The notes below the pieces were generated by a model. It ran no database searches, had not been told where the DNA came from, and worked only from the letters and a program-made list of their open reading frames with translations. A stretch of DNA of 59,368 bases, taken from Nitrosotalea sp. (GTDB lineage: Archaea; Thermoproteota; Nitrososphaeria; Nitrososphaerales; Nitrosopumilaceae). The stretch is taken from positions 1-59,368 of the forward strand of contig JARCRW010000061.1 of NCBI GenBank assembly GCA_029850515.1, written 5' to 3'. The position numbers and the translations under genes were made by a program. Positions 8,476 through 17,270 of the stretch are shown piece by piece. Each line of letters opens with the position of its first letter. Within the stretch, counting starts at the first letter, position 1.

Positions 8476-8960
8476 TTGGATTTAACCTCACTATCTATTG
8501 CAGATTTTACTTTATCTATTTCATTTGCAACTTTAAGATGCTTACCACTAATCCTTTCATCAGATGGAAAAGTTTCTGCGTCTGCCGGTACTTCTAGACC
8601 TGCATCTATTATTCCTTTCAATGCTGCCGCAATTCTTTGAGTATATTTTCTAGTACCAGTATAAAGTACAGCGCTTTTTGTTCCACTCGCAAGTGCTTTC
8701 TTACCTGCCAGGTAACCAGTCAGATATGCTGCAGGTATACTCTTCCTGGATCCCTTCCAGCCCTTATTTAGAAGCGATCTGGAATGCGCGGATGAAAGGA
8801 CCTTATCACCTGCCATTTCAGGTTTATGAATTTGTACAAGTGTATTTTCGTTAGATATCTGAACTGTGATAAAGTCTCGTCTGCCCATAAGAAGATGTCT
8901 TCTTTTCTTATAGTTGGTCTTCTCATCCCTAGATCTACGTAGTATTTGTGAATATGCCAT
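8472..8960 (-). CDS. rpl18: Large ribosomal subunit protein uL18
   Basis: Binds 5S rRNA in the 50S subunit. The 162 residues start with AYSQILRRSRDEKTNYKKRR and continue with the L18p/L5e core (RDFITVQISNENTLVQIHKPEMAGDKVLSSAHSRSLLNKGWKGSRKSIPAAYLTGYLAGKKAL). It is the first gene of the spc segment seen here. In many archaea L32e and L19e precede L18, but here those two genes lie 7 kb away at 16.1 kb, and argF is the next gene upstream (its end is 46 bases from the L18 start). Confidence 0.96.
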   Translation of the reverse strand: MAYSQILRRSRDEKTNYKKRRHLLMGRRDFITVQISNENTLVQIHKPEMAGDKVLSSAHSRSLLNKGWKGSRKSIPAAYLTGYLAGKKALASGTKSAVLYTGTRKYTQRIAAALKGIIDAGLEVPADAETFPSDERISGKHLKVANEIDKVKSAIDSEVKSK

Positions 8961-9006
8961 ATGCTAAACCTATTTACAAAAAATTTTGGTGAAGCTCTTA
9001 TAAACG

Positions 9007-9921
9007 TTAGACTCTGAGCAGAGAAGCCATCAATGCCTTTTGCGCATGAAGTCTATTTTCTGCTTCATCCCATACTGCAGATTGTGTGCCATCTATTACT
9101 TCACCTGTAACCTCTTGACCTCTTTTTGCAGGAAGACAATGCAAGAAAATTGCGTCATGATTTGCTTTTTTCATTAAACTAGAGTTTACTTGAAAACGGG
9201 GTAGAAAGTCCTTTGTCCTATCCGTTGCTTGGTGATGAATTGAAACAAATGTATCAGTTACCACAACATCGACATTTTTTACTGCCAATACTGGATCGCT
9301 AAGTAATTGAATATCTATGAATTTTTTTGATTCTTTTATTACGTCGCGATTTGGCTCGTATCCTTTAGGAGTTGCAATATTAATGTCGATTGATGCTTTT
9401 GCGCACCCATAAATCATAGAATTGCATACATTATTTCCATCTCCTATCCATGCAATTTTTAATCCCTCAAGCTTTTTCTTTTTCTCTTTAATTGTCATAA
9501 GATCTGCCAATATTTGACATGGATGAAAAGAATCTGAGAGCCCATTTATCACAGGAATGGTGGAGTTTTTTGCCAACATTTCTACTTCATCATGTGAATA
9601 CACTCTAGCCATAATTACATCAACATATCTTGATAGAGTCTTGGCTGTATCTTCTATTGTTTCGCCCCTTTTTAGCTGCAAGTCATCAGCAGATAAATTT
9701 AGGGCATGTCCACCCAATTGAAACATTCCAGTTTCAAAGCTTACGCGTGTACGAGTTGAAGGCTTTTGAAAAATCATAGCAAGTGTTTTATTTTTTAGAA
9801 GCGGTTTAGAAATTCCTTTTTTAAGATCTTTTTTTAATTTTATAGCGTCATTTATGATTCCAAGTAATTCATTTTTATTCAACTCATTTAATGTGAGTAG
9901 ATCTTTTGTTTTTACTTTCAT
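9007..9921 (-). CDS. argF: Ornithine carbamoyltransferase
   Basis: Forms citrulline from ornithine and carbamoyl phosphate in arginine biosynthesis. The carbamoyl-phosphate motif STRTRVSFETGMFQLGGHAL is present near residue 50, HPCQILADLMTIKE in the middle, and the ornithine-specific FLHCLPAKRGQEVTGEVIDG near the end, where the HCLP motif separates it from aspartate transcarbamoylase. From MKVKTKDLLT the protein is about 304 residues. I prefer this start because its ATG overlaps the ftsY stop as ATGA; an upstream in-frame ATG at 9933 would add four residues. No other arginine gene is next to it. Confidence 0.94.
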   Translation of the reverse strand: MKVKTKDLLTLNELNKNELLGIINDAIKLKKDLKKGISKPLLKNKTLAMIFQKPSTRTRVSFETGMFQLGGHALNLSADDLQLKRGETIEDTAKTLSRYVDVIMARVYSHDEVEMLAKNSTIPVINGLSDSFHPCQILADLMTIKEKKKKLEGLKIAWIGDGNNVCNSMIYGCAKASIDINIATPKGYEPNRDVIKESKKFIDIQLLSDPVLAVKNVDVVVTDTFVSIHHQATDRTKDFLPRFQVNSSLMKKANHDAIFLHCLPAKRGQEVTGEVIDGTQSAVWDEAENRLHAQKALMASLLRV

Positions 9922-11192
9922 TTCTTCATCCATCCAAACAACGAACGTTTCTTTATAGGCTTCTCATCTTTTGACTCTTCAATTGTTTCTTTTTCGGTTT
10001 TTAATTCAGATGTAGGCTCTTTTGGTCCATCTGTTTGTTTAGTTTTTGGTCGCCCTGTAGAAATCCATTTTTGAATATCTGATGCAAGTTTTCTTGCTTG
10101 GTTATCATTTTCTGGAGGTGGTACATCAAATAGAGCAGAATATTTTTCTATATCGTTTGTGGATATTCCAGCAAATGGATCTTCTGATATTTCTTGTTCA
10201 GAAGATGGTTTTAGTTCAACTTTAGGTTCTGGTTTTAGTTCAACTTTAGGTTCTAACACTCTTTTCTTAACACCCTCGACAACTTCCTCAGGACCAAAGA
10301 GTGTTTCCAAAAACACATCTTTATCAAAAGGTTTCAGATCCTTGTATTCTTGTCCAACACCTAAGTAAAGAATTGGACTAGAGGTTACTTTTACTATAGA
10401 TATTGCAGCCCCACCACGTGCATCTGCATCACTTTTCGTAAGTATTGCCCCATCGAATGCAGTATAATTATAAAACTCTCTTGCTTGACTCACAGTATCA
10501 TTTCCAGCTAATGAATCTCCAACAAATAGTTTGAGATCAGGATTTACCACCTTGTTAATTTTAGATATTTGATCCATTAAATTTTTACTAGTTTGCATTC
10601 TGCCAGCTGTATCAATAAGTATACAGTCTATTTTGTGCGATTTAGCATAAAGAACTGCATCTCGCGCAACTGCAGCTGGATCAGAGCCATAGTTTTGAGC
10701 AATAACTTTGATGTTGAGTCGTTTCCCATGTTCACTTATCTGCTCTATTGCACCTGCTCTGTAGGTATCAGCTGCTGCAATTACAACCGAATACTTGTTT
10801 TCGCGTAAAAGATTTGCAATTTTTGCTATTGTGGTAGTTTTTCCTGTACCATTTATTCCCATAAATGATATGATGTAAGATTCTCCTTTTTCCTTATTCT
10901 TTTGAATATTAGAGACAATATCTACCTTGCCTGCTTCATCAAACATATTTGATATGCTTTTTCTTAATTCCTGTTTTACAACTTCGTCAACTGTGTCCTT
11001 GTTAACGGTAGAACCAATCAGTTGTTTTTTCAAATCACTCTTTAGCGCGTCAATAACTTCTGTTGCAACATCAGATTCCAATAGTGCAATTTCAAGTTCA
11101 AATAAAACTTCATCAATATCTTTTTCCTTTAGCTCTTTTTCTCCAAAACTTTTTGCGGCTATAGAAAATGCGTTTCTTAATTTTTCAAACAT
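9918..11192 (-). CDS. ftsY: Signal recognition particle receptor FtsY
   Basis: GTPase that docks the SRP-ribosome complex at the membrane. Residues 1-90 form the N domain, followed by the G domain with P-loop GINGTGKTTTIAKIA, the insertion-box region DTYRAGAIEQI, DTAGRMQ (G3) and TKSDADARGG (G4), ending with GVGQEYKDLKPFD. The 424-residue length exceeds a bare NG core because of a charged C-terminal extension of about 100 residues, including two copies of EPKVELKP and a basic end KPIKKRSLFGWMKK. In bacteria the extra charged domain is usually N-terminal, so the placement here is notable. It begins 11 bases after the prefoldin gene. Confidence 0.95.
   Translation of the reverse strand: MFEKLRNAFSIAAKSFGEKELKEKDIDEVLFELEIALLESDVATEVIDALKSDLKKQLIGSTVNKDTVDEVVKQELRKSISNMFDEAGKVDIVSNIQKNKEKGESYIISFMGINGTGKTTTIAKIANLLRENKYSVVIAAADTYRAGAIEQISEHGKRLNIKVIAQNYGSDPAAVARDAVLYAKSHKIDCILIDTAGRMQTSKNLMDQISKINKVVNPDLKLFVGDSLAGNDTVSQAREFYNYTAFDGAILTKSDADARGGAAISIVKVTSSPILYLGVGQEYKDLKPFDKDVFLETLFGPEEVVEGVKKRVLEPKVELKPEPKVELKPSSEQEISEDPFAGISTNDIEKYSALFDVPPPENDNQARKLASDIQKWISTGRPKTKQTDGPKEPTSELKTEKETIEESKDEKPIKKRSLFGWMKK
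10207..10254. repeat. Two perfect copies of a 24-bp direct repeat inside ftsY
   Basis: The unit begins GGTTTTAGTTCAAC and occurs at 10207-10230 and 10231-10254 with no differences. It encodes the eight-residue unit EPKVELKP in the C-terminal extension of FtsY. Because the unit is a multiple of three, copy-number changes would keep the frame. Confidence 0.9.
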
Positions 11193-11203
11193 GGTATACT
11201 GCC

Positions 11204-11641
11204 TTACTGCGTTGAACTAGGATTAGATTGTATAAGTCTGTTCATTTCATGTTGTCCCTGCTCAAGTTTCATAGAGACTTCATGTCGCTGTGATGCCAAT
11301 TGTTGCAACACCATCTCGAGTTCCTTAATTCTAGATTCCATATAGTTTATTGCGGAATTCTTATCCTGCTCCACAGAAGCTCCAGCACCTATATTTACAA
11401 TCATTTTTTGTTCAGGATTTATTTTTGCTTTAACATAGACCCCCAAACCAATTGGTACAAGCGTTTCACAATCAACATTACCTACCATTCCCTTCATTGA
11501 TTCTACCGCATTTGCTGCTTCCTGTAAAAGTCTCATTACTGTTTCTTCACGTTGTACCAAATCATTCAGATATGATTCAAGAGCTTGCATCTGTTGCAAC
11601 AAAGATTGAGCCTGTTCTTCACTCATCTGCAAAAAATTCAC
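11204..11641 (-). CDS. pfdA: Prefoldin subunit alpha
   Basis: Subunit of the hexameric jellyfish-shaped chaperone that hands unfolded proteins to the thermosome. The 145 residues show two long coiled-coil arms (residues 5-50 rich in E, Q and L heptads, and RIKELEMVLQQLASQRHEVSMKLEQGQHEMNRLIQ at the end), joined by the beta-hairpin segment CETLVPIGLGVYVKAKINPEQKMIVNIGAGASVEQD. This is the alpha-class pattern. The gene lies directly before ftsY on the same strand, a common archaeal pairing. MSEEQAQ at 11626 is an alternative start. Confidence 0.93.
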   Translation of the reverse strand: MNFLQMSEEQAQSLLQQMQALESYLNDLVQREETVMRLLQEAANAVESMKGMVGNVDCETLVPIGLGVYVKAKINPEQKMIVNIGAGASVEQDKNSAINYMESRIKELEMVLQQLASQRHEVSMKLEQGQHEMNRLIQSNPSSTQ

Positions 11642-11697
11642 TTGTTGACTATAAATTCATTCTGAAAATATCGAATAAAACAAAAAGAAGAAAGGAA

Positions 11698-12321
11698 TTA
11701 TGCTTTTATCTTTGAAAGTCGTGAATCTACTTCGTCCCAGTTTATTACATTCCACCATGCATTGACATAGTCTGCACGTCGATTTTGATATTTCAGATAA
11801 TAGGCGTGCTCCCAAACATCCAATCCCATCAGTGGGACAAGGTTTTTGGTACGTGGACTTGTCTGATTTGGCATAGTAGTAAACTCAACTTTCTTTGTCT
11901 GAGGATTGTAAGCTAACCAACCCCAACCACTTCCCTGTATAGCAATTGTGTCCTTGATGAATTTTTCTTTGAAACTGTCAAAGTTTCCAAACACCGAATT
12001 AATAGCTTCTTCTAAGCTACCTCCAGGTTTTCCACCACCACTTGATTTCATACTAGTCCAAAACAAGGCATGGTTTTCATAACCACCTCCATGGAAATTC
12101 ACTGCGCCTCGAACATTTTCTGGTACTTGATTCAAGTCTGAAAGCAACTTGGGCAGTTCCATATTTTGTAGTTCGGGACTCAGATTTGCCAATGCATTAT
12201 TCAAGCCATCAGTATATGCTTGATGATGCTTTGTGTGATGAATTTCCATTGTTTTAGCATCGATGTGTGGTTCCAAGGAATCATACGAGTATGGTACTTT
12301 TGGAAGTTCATATTTTGCCAT
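11698..12321 (-). CDS. sod: Superoxide dismutase, Fe/Mn family
   Basis: Dismutates superoxide in the cytoplasm. The 207-residue form begins [21 protein letters not shown], the canonical Fe/Mn-SOD N-terminus; an in-frame ATG 24 bases upstream would add only a non-conserved leader. Metal ligands are visible in the usual places: a histidine in [11 protein letters not shown], a histidine in [10 protein letters not shown], and D and H in [33 protein letters not shown] is the family active-site stretch. Whether it uses iron or manganese cannot be settled by eye. It is divergent from the subtilase gene at 12398. Confidence 0.96.
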   Translation of the reverse strand: MAKYELPKVPYSYDSLEPHIDAKTMEIHHTKHHQAYTDGLNNALANLSPELQNMELPKLLSDLNQVPENVRGAVNFHGGGYENHALFWTSMKSSGGGKPGGSLEEAINSVFGNFDSFKEKFIKDTIAIQGSGWGWLAYNPQTKKVEFTTMPNQTSPRTKNLVPLMGLDVWEHAYYLKYQNRRADYVNAWWNVINWDEVDSRLSKIKA

Positions 12322-12362
12322 AAAAGTTACACGTCTTTCTTGCAATTTATGGCTTTGGTTGC

Positions 12363-12372
12363 AAATGCATTT
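12363..12372. promoter_or_regulatory. Perfect 10-bp palindrome between sod and subtilase genes
   Basis: AAATGCATTT lies in the 76-bp space between the divergent sod and subtilase starts. It overlaps the AT-rich block ATTTTATCT (about 12369-12377) that is the best TATA candidate for the subtilase gene, whose GTG start follows about 20 bases later. A related ATGCAAAT sequence lies at about 12385-12392. It could be an operator, but short AT-rich palindromes are common by chance. Confidence 0.25.
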
Positions 12373-12397
12373 TATCTAGTCTCAATGCAAATACACC

Positions 12398-14428
12398 GTG
12401 ATAGAGAAATTACTAATTTTTTCTCTTGTTTTTACTTTATGCAGTATATGTTTTATTTCATACTCCCATGAAGAAAAACAAAATCTACTTTCAAGGAGCA
12501 TACAACTAGTCGGTACCCAAGTCCCACGACAACATGGCTTGAGTGGTCAAGGAGTTAAAATTGGAATAATAGACACTGGAATAGATTTTGATCATCCCGA
12601 CTTGCACGGTTACGGACCATCAGGACGAGTTACAGGCGGATATGATTATGTTAACACGGATGAGAAGCCAATGGATGTAAACGGTCATGGTACAGAGATT
12701 GCAGGCATAATTGGTGCCAATGGAAATTTTTCCGGCATAGCCCCAAAATCTCAGTTATTTGCATACAAGGTTTCATCTACTGGAGAGGCAGTCTCATCAG
12801 AATACATCATACAAGCTATCTCTCGTGCCATAAAGGACAAGATGAACGTAATTAACATCAGTCTTGGAGTAAATAGAACTAATGATGAATTAGAAAATGC
12901 AGTTGATAGTGCAGTAAAAAAAGGAATTGTGGTAGTTGTAGCAGCGGGAAACAATGGACCGGATGATAAAAGCATTGGTAGTCCAGGTAGAGATTTCAAT
13001 GTGATAACAGTTGGAGCTTCGTACAACAACATAACATCAAGTCTTGCGTCCACTTTAGAAATTGGCAACAAGCAATACAATGCTGCTCCAATGCTTGGTA
13101 CAGATGTTTTAGGAAATCCAATTGAAGGTAAAATAATTTATGGTGGATATGGAAGAGTCAAGGATCTTCAGGGCATCAATGTCAAAGATTCCATATTACT
13201 AGAACAACGAGGTAGCAATACAACTGGTGAAAAGGTATTTTTTTCTGAAAAAGAGAAAAATGCAGCGGACCGTGGTGCAAAGGGACTAATAATATACAAC
13301 AATCAGAGCGGAATTTTCTTTGGTGAACTTATAGGACCCAATTCAACCAAAGATTACCACCCAAGGATTCCTGTAATTTCAATATCAAGAGATGACGGTC
13401 TTGAATTAAAAGCGATATTGAAAAATAACACTTTGGGTAAGTTAAACATATTTTATCATCCAGACTTTGTAGCACCATTTAGCTCACGTGGGCCAGTTTC
13501 CCCATTTTATGTGAAACCAGATCTTGTTGCACCTGGAGTTTATGTAAACACCACAACAATTGGTGGCGGATATAATTTGACTAGTGGTACAAGTATAGCA
13601 GCACCGCATGTTACAGGCGCAGTAGCAATACTACTACAAAAATATCCAGGTTTAGACCCATCATCTATAGCGTCCATAATAACTACAACAACTGATCCCG
13701 TTACAGATGCATATGGAAAAATATTTCCAATCAATGTGGCAGGTAGTGGAAGATTGAATATTACAAGAGCAAGTTCTGCAGGTTTAATCATCTTACCCCA
13801 TAGCCTAGTTTTTAATCTCTCTTATGAAAACTCCAATGAGACTAGGACATTACACCTGCATTCAATTAACAACACAGTAATCCCAAAATTAAAAGTAGAA
13901 TTTTTATCGAATGAACCAAGACTTGTTTTCAACTACACAACAAGTAACAATACGCTAAATGTGCAAATTACAGACAATGCAAGAAATCTGGGAGATTATG
14001 ACGGATTTATAATAATCGATGATTCAAAAACTTTGTACCGTATTCCGGTCATGGTACATGTTACAAAGGGAACAATAAAGGAAAGCCAAAATGACGCACA
14101 GCTTAATTTTACCTTAGACTATCCTGACAAATGGTCATATGCAAAGATTTCTTTAATGAAAGCCGGTTCACAGGATGTAAAAACAATTGGCATCACTCCA
14201 CAAAATACAAAGACTATCACCATTCACAATACAGGGGAATATTGGGTTCAAGCTGATATCAAGGTGGAAAATAAAACGGATCATGCATATAAAATATTAA
14301 CGATAAATCACGTTACAGAAAGATATCCAGATATTGGAGATATTTTACACATTCCAATTAAACAGACATCTATTATTTTTTCCATAATAATCATCGCAGT
14401 TATTGCAGTACTGGTAAAACGTAGATAA
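12398..14428 (+). CDS. Membrane-anchored subtilisin-like serine protease (S8) with PA domain
   Basis: Exported protease of 676 residues, starting with GTG. Residues 1-23 form a signal peptide. The catalytic triad is intact: Asp59 in GIIDTGIDFDHPDL, His97 in NGHGTEIAGIIG and Ser399 in SGTSIAAPHVTG, with the oxyanion Asn185 in AAGNNG. A protease-associated (PA) domain is inserted at about residues 230-345 (GAKGLIIYNNQSG...RIPVISISRDDG) before the Ser segment, as in lactocepin-type subtilases. A beta-rich C-terminal region follows, then a membrane helix (SIIFSIIIIAVIAVLV) with a KRR stop-transfer end, so the enzyme is probably held on the outer face of the membrane. Substrates are unknown. Confidence 0.93.
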   Translation: MIEKLLIFSLVFTLCSICFISYSHEEKQNLLSRSIQLVGTQVPRQHGLSGQGVKIGIIDTGIDFDHPDLHGYGPSGRVTGGYDYVNTDEKPMDVNGHGTEIAGIIGANGNFSGIAPKSQLFAYKVSSTGEAVSSEYIIQAISRAIKDKMNVINISLGVNRTNDELENAVDSAVKKGIVVVVAAGNNGPDDKSIGSPGRDFNVITVGASYNNITSSLASTLEIGNKQYNAAPMLGTDVLGNPIEGKIIYGGYGRVKDLQGINVKDSILLEQRGSNTTGEKVFFSEKEKNAADRGAKGLIIYNNQSGIFFGELIGPNSTKDYHPRIPVISISRDDGLELKAILKNNTLGKLNIFYHPDFVAPFSSRGPVSPFYVKPDLVAPGVYVNTTTIGGGYNLTSGTSIAAPHVTGAVAILLQKYPGLDPSSIASIITTTTDPVTDAYGKIFPINVAGSGRLNITRASSAGLIILPHSLVFNLSYENSNETRTLHLHSINNTVIPKLKVEFLSNEPRLVFNYTTSNNTLNVQITDNARNLGDYDGFIIIDDSKTLYRIPVMVHVTKGTIKESQNDAQLNFTLDYPDKWSYAKISLMKAGSQDVKTIGITPQNTKTITIHNTGEYWVQADIKVENKTDHAYKILTINHVTERYPDIGDILHIPIKQTSIIFSIIIIAVIAVLVKRR

Positions 14429-14430
14429 AA

Positions 14431-16035
14431 TTAGATGTGCGGTCCAGCATCTTTTATTTCCTGAGCTACATTTCCAAATTTTTTGAAATTATCAACAAAC
14501 ATTTGGGCTAGTTTTTTGGCAGACAAATCATATGCATTTTTGTCAGACCAAGTATTTCGTGGATTCAAAACCTCAGAAGGAACATCAGGACATGTAATTG
14601 GAACATCCACATTAAATACCTCATCGTGTCTATATTGCACTTTATCCAACTCTCCTGAGAGTGCAGCTGTAACCATACTTCTCGTATAATGAATATTCAT
14701 TCTCTTTCCAATTCCATATGGTCCGCCTGACCAACCTGTGTTTATTAAATATACTACTGCCTTGTGTTTGACTATTTTTTCTCCCAGCAGTTTTGCATAA
14801 ACTGATGCGTGTCGTGACATGAAGGGCGCACCAAAACATTCAGAAAAGGTTGCCTTGGGTTCAGTGATTCCCCTTTCAGTACCTGCAAGCTTGCTTGTAT
14901 ATCCAGACATGAAATGATACATAGCTCCCTCTTTTGTTAGTCGGGATATGGGTGGCAATACGCCAAATGCGTCAGCTGTTAGAAATATTATGATTTGTGG
15001 ATTCCCGCCAAGACTTGGTATTACTGCACCGGGAATGTAATCAAGCGGATATGCGGCCCTAGTATTTTCAGTCAGACTCCCATCATTGAAATCTGGCATC
15101 ATGGTTTTCTTGTCAATTACAACATTTTCTAGAACTGCACCAGATCTTATTGCATCCCAGATTTGTGGTTCGGCATCTTTGTTTAGATTTATACACTTTG
15201 CATAACATCCTCCTTCAAAATTAAAGATGCCTTTATCAGACCAACCATGTTCATCGTCACCTATCAATTTTCGATTAGAGTCAGCAGATAGTGTAGTTTT
15301 TCCAGTACCTGAAAGACCGAAGAATAGAGATGTATCTCCATTCTTTCCAATATTGGCAGAACAGTGCATTGGAAATACACCTCGTGACGGTAAAATGTAA
15401 TTCATTACAGAAAACATTGCCTTTTTTATTTCTCCGGCATATGAAGTTGCTCCAATCAGGACAATTTTCTTTGTATAATTGAGAAGAATGAATGTATCAG
15501 TTTTTGTTCCATCTACTTCTGGTATTGCTTTGAAATCATTTAGTGTAATAACAGTATACTCTGGCTTGTGAGACTCTAGTTCTGAGGTAGTAGGTCTAAT
15601 GAAGAGTTGTCTTACAAAAAGGCTCTGCCATGGATGATCAGTTATAATTCTGATTGGCAATCGATGTTCGTGGTCGGCACCTACAAATCCATCAAAGATG
15701 AAGATTTCTTTGTCTACAAGGTATTTTTGCATCTTTTCAAATATTTTATCAAACTTGTCTTCTGGAAACGGGTGATTGATTTTGCCCCAATCAACGGTAT
15801 TATGAGTTTGTTCATCATCAACTATGAAACGGTCATCAGGAGATCTTCCAGTATATTTTCCGGTTTTCACAGCCAGTGCTCCGCTTGCAGTCAAAATACC
15901 CTCGTTTCTTTCTTCTATTAGATCAATGAGATTTTTGACCTGTAAGTTTCTCTGTATCTTGGCAGGTTTTATTCCCATTTGCTCCAACTGTGATACAACG
16001 TGACGAGTGATTGTAGGCTCCAAATCCTCTATCAT
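14431..16035 (-). CDS. pckA: Phosphoenolpyruvate carboxykinase (ATP)
   Basis: Interconverts oxaloacetate plus ATP and PEP plus CO2, linking the TCA cycle to sugar synthesis. The 534-residue length is normal for the ATP-dependent family. Motifs seen: RSPDDRFIV, the PEPCK-specific P-loop GLSGTGKTTLSADSNRKLIGDDEHGW, the metal-binding FEGGCYAKCINLNKDAEPQIW, and NTRAAYPLDYIPGA. Its stop lies two bases from that of the convergent subtilase gene. It is divergent from rpl32e, with about 100 bases between the starts. Confidence 0.96.
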   Translation of the reverse strand: MIEDLEPTITRHVVSQLEQMGIKPAKIQRNLQVKNLIDLIEERNEGILTASGALAVKTGKYTGRSPDDRFIVDDEQTHNTVDWGKINHPFPEDKFDKIFEKMQKYLVDKEIFIFDGFVGADHEHRLPIRIITDHPWQSLFVRQLFIRPTTSELESHKPEYTVITLNDFKAIPEVDGTKTDTFILLNYTKKIVLIGATSYAGEIKKAMFSVMNYILPSRGVFPMHCSANIGKNGDTSLFFGLSGTGKTTLSADSNRKLIGDDEHGWSDKGIFNFEGGCYAKCINLNKDAEPQIWDAIRSGAVLENVVIDKKTMMPDFNDGSLTENTRAAYPLDYIPGAVIPSLGGNPQIIIFLTADAFGVLPPISRLTKEGAMYHFMSGYTSKLAGTERGITEPKATFSECFGAPFMSRHASVYAKLLGEKIVKHKAVVYLINTGWSGGPYGIGKRMNIHYTRSMVTAALSGELDKVQYRHDEVFNVDVPITCPDVPSEVLNPRNTWSDKNAYDLSAKKLAQMFVDNFKKFGNVAQEIKDAGPHI

Positions 16036-16103
16036 CTAGTAAGACGATTCCCTATGAAAATCCTTATTATCTCTTCGGATCACGTGAGCTCAAGCAAGAA
16101 ACG

Positions 16104-16111
16104 TATTTATT
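16104..16111 (+). promoter_or_regulatory. TATA box of the rpl32e-rpl19e operon
   Basis: TATTTATT lies 25 bases before the ATG of rpl32e at 16137. That spacing puts the transcription start at or very near the start codon, so the mRNA is probably leaderless. Confidence 0.5.
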
Positions 16112-16136
16112 GTAAAATTTGGTCAGAGTCGTATAC

Positions 16137-16538
16137 ATGCCAATCAATAAAGAAGCTCTTGAACTTAGAAAAAAGGTAGCAGAACACAGACCAGATTTTG
16201 TTAGACAAGAAAGCTGGAGATATTCAAAACTTGCAGAGTCATGGAGAAAGCCAAAAGGCATGGACAACCATCAAAGAAAACAAAAAAAGGGATGGCCAGC
16301 ACTAGTACGAATTGGGTACGGGGGGCCAAAGATTGCAAGAGGATTACACCCATCAGGGTTTACTGATAATTTAGTTTACAATTTAAAAGACTTGGAAAAA
16401 CTTGATCCTAAGAAAGACGGTATCAGATTTGGTCACGGAGTAGGAAAAAAGAAGAGATCAGAGATGATTACAAAGGCAATGGAAAAAAACTTCAAAGTAT
16501 TCAACGCAAGGGTGTCAGCTAGTGGTAGTAAATCTTAA
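16137..16538 (+). CDS. rpl32e: Large ribosomal subunit protein eL32
   Basis: Archaeal/eukaryotic-specific 50S protein. From MPINKEALELRKKVAEHRP the protein has 133 residues. The core FVRQESWRYSKLAESWRKPKGMDNHQRKQKKGWPALVRIGYGGPKIARGLHPSGF is the L32e signature. I use the ATG at 16137 rather than a GTG-type start at 16119 because the conserved N-terminus and the TATA spacing both fit it. It overlaps the start of rpl19e by 17 bases. In many archaea this pair lies inside the spc operon; here it is separate. Confidence 0.95.
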   Translation: MPINKEALELRKKVAEHRPDFVRQESWRYSKLAESWRKPKGMDNHQRKQKKGWPALVRIGYGGPKIARGLHPSGFTDNLVYNLKDLEKLDPKKDGIRFGHGVGKKKRSEMITKAMEKNFKVFNARVSASGSKS

Positions 16539-16971
16539 GTCTAAAAGACAGCTAGTCTCCAGAATTCTTGGAGTTGGAGTAGGCAGAGTAAGATTTGATC
16601 CAGAATACTTGGATGATATAACAGATGCAATTACTCGCGACAACATCAGAAGTTTGATAACTGCTGGAACAATTCAAGTAAAGCCAATCGTAGGAACTTC
16701 AAAAGGAAGAGCACATTTCAAGAAATCCCAGAAACGCAAACGTGGAACTAAACAAGGTTCCAAAAAGGGAAGAAAAGGATCAAGAGTTGGAAAGAAGGAA
16801 GTATATGTCAAGAGAATAAGAGCAATGAGACATCAACTAAAAGTATCAAAATCAAGAAAAGAAATAGCAAATGAAAGTTATTGGAAATTATACAAACAAG
16901 TCGGTGGAAATCAAGTAAGAAACTTGGCCCATCTTCGTAGCTTGATAGAAGAAGTTCGTTCCAAGAAATAA
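16522..16971 (+). CDS. rpl19e: Large ribosomal subunit protein eL19
   Basis: Archaeal/eukaryotic-specific 50S protein of 149 residues with a GTG start inside the end of rpl32e. LKSKRQLVSRILGVGVGRVRFDPEYLDDITDAITRDNIRSLI is the conserved globular part. KSQKRKRGTKQGSKKGRKGS is the basic linker, followed by the long C-terminal helix (KKEVYVKRIRAMRHQLKVSKSRKEIANESYWKLYKQVGGNQVRNLAHLRSLIEE). All fit L19e with no gap. Confidence 0.96.
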   Translation: MVVNLKSKRQLVSRILGVGVGRVRFDPEYLDDITDAITRDNIRSLITAGTIQVKPIVGTSKGRAHFKKSQKRKRGTKQGSKKGRKGSRVGKKEVYVKRIRAMRHQLKVSKSRKEIANESYWKLYKQVGGNQVRNLAHLRSLIEEVRSKK

Positions 16972-16973
16972 AT

Positions 16974-17270
16974 TCAGAATCGAAAGATTCTATCCTTGTC
17001 AAGAATTTTCCCTTTCTTGATGGTTATTCCTTCTTTAGAAAGCATGTTAGTTTTTACTTTCTCACCCCATGCATAGCCTCCTATTTTACCAGTGGACAGA
17101 ATTACTCTATGACATGGAACGATAACAGGAAAGGGATTTTTTTTCATCATTCTCCCGATAGATCTTTGTCCATTTTTTAGACCAACGGCCTTTGCAAGTT
17201 CAGAGTATGTAGTAACCTTTCCTTTTGGAACTTTCAAAAGTTTTTCGTATACTTTGTGTTCAAGTTTCAA
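16974..17270 (-). CDS. ogt: Methylated-DNA-protein cysteine methyltransferase, minimal form
   Basis: Repairs O6-alkylguanine by moving the alkyl group to its own cysteine. With only 98 residues, it consists of the C-terminal DNA-binding/active-site domain: KLLKVPKGKVTTYSELAKAVGL (helix-turn-helix entry), GQRSIGRMMKKNPFPVIVPCHRVI with the acceptor Cys53 in PCHRV, then GGYAWGEKVKTNML. The N-terminal ribonuclease-like domain of Ogt/Ada is missing. The cysteine is present, which argues for an active enzyme rather than a Cys-less alkyltransferase-like (ATL) protein. It overlaps dtdA by four bases. Confidence 0.9.
   Translation of the reverse strand: MKLEHKVYEKLLKVPKGKVTTYSELAKAVGLKNGQRSIGRMMKKNPFPVIVPCHRVILSTGKIGGYAWGEKVKTNMLSKEGITIKKGKILDKDRIFRF

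Noticed and set aside
16974-17270. Ogt as a truncated gene
   Set aside because: The short protein contains the complete DNA-binding and active-site domain and overlaps dtdA cleanly. One-domain forms exist, so nothing shows a deletion.
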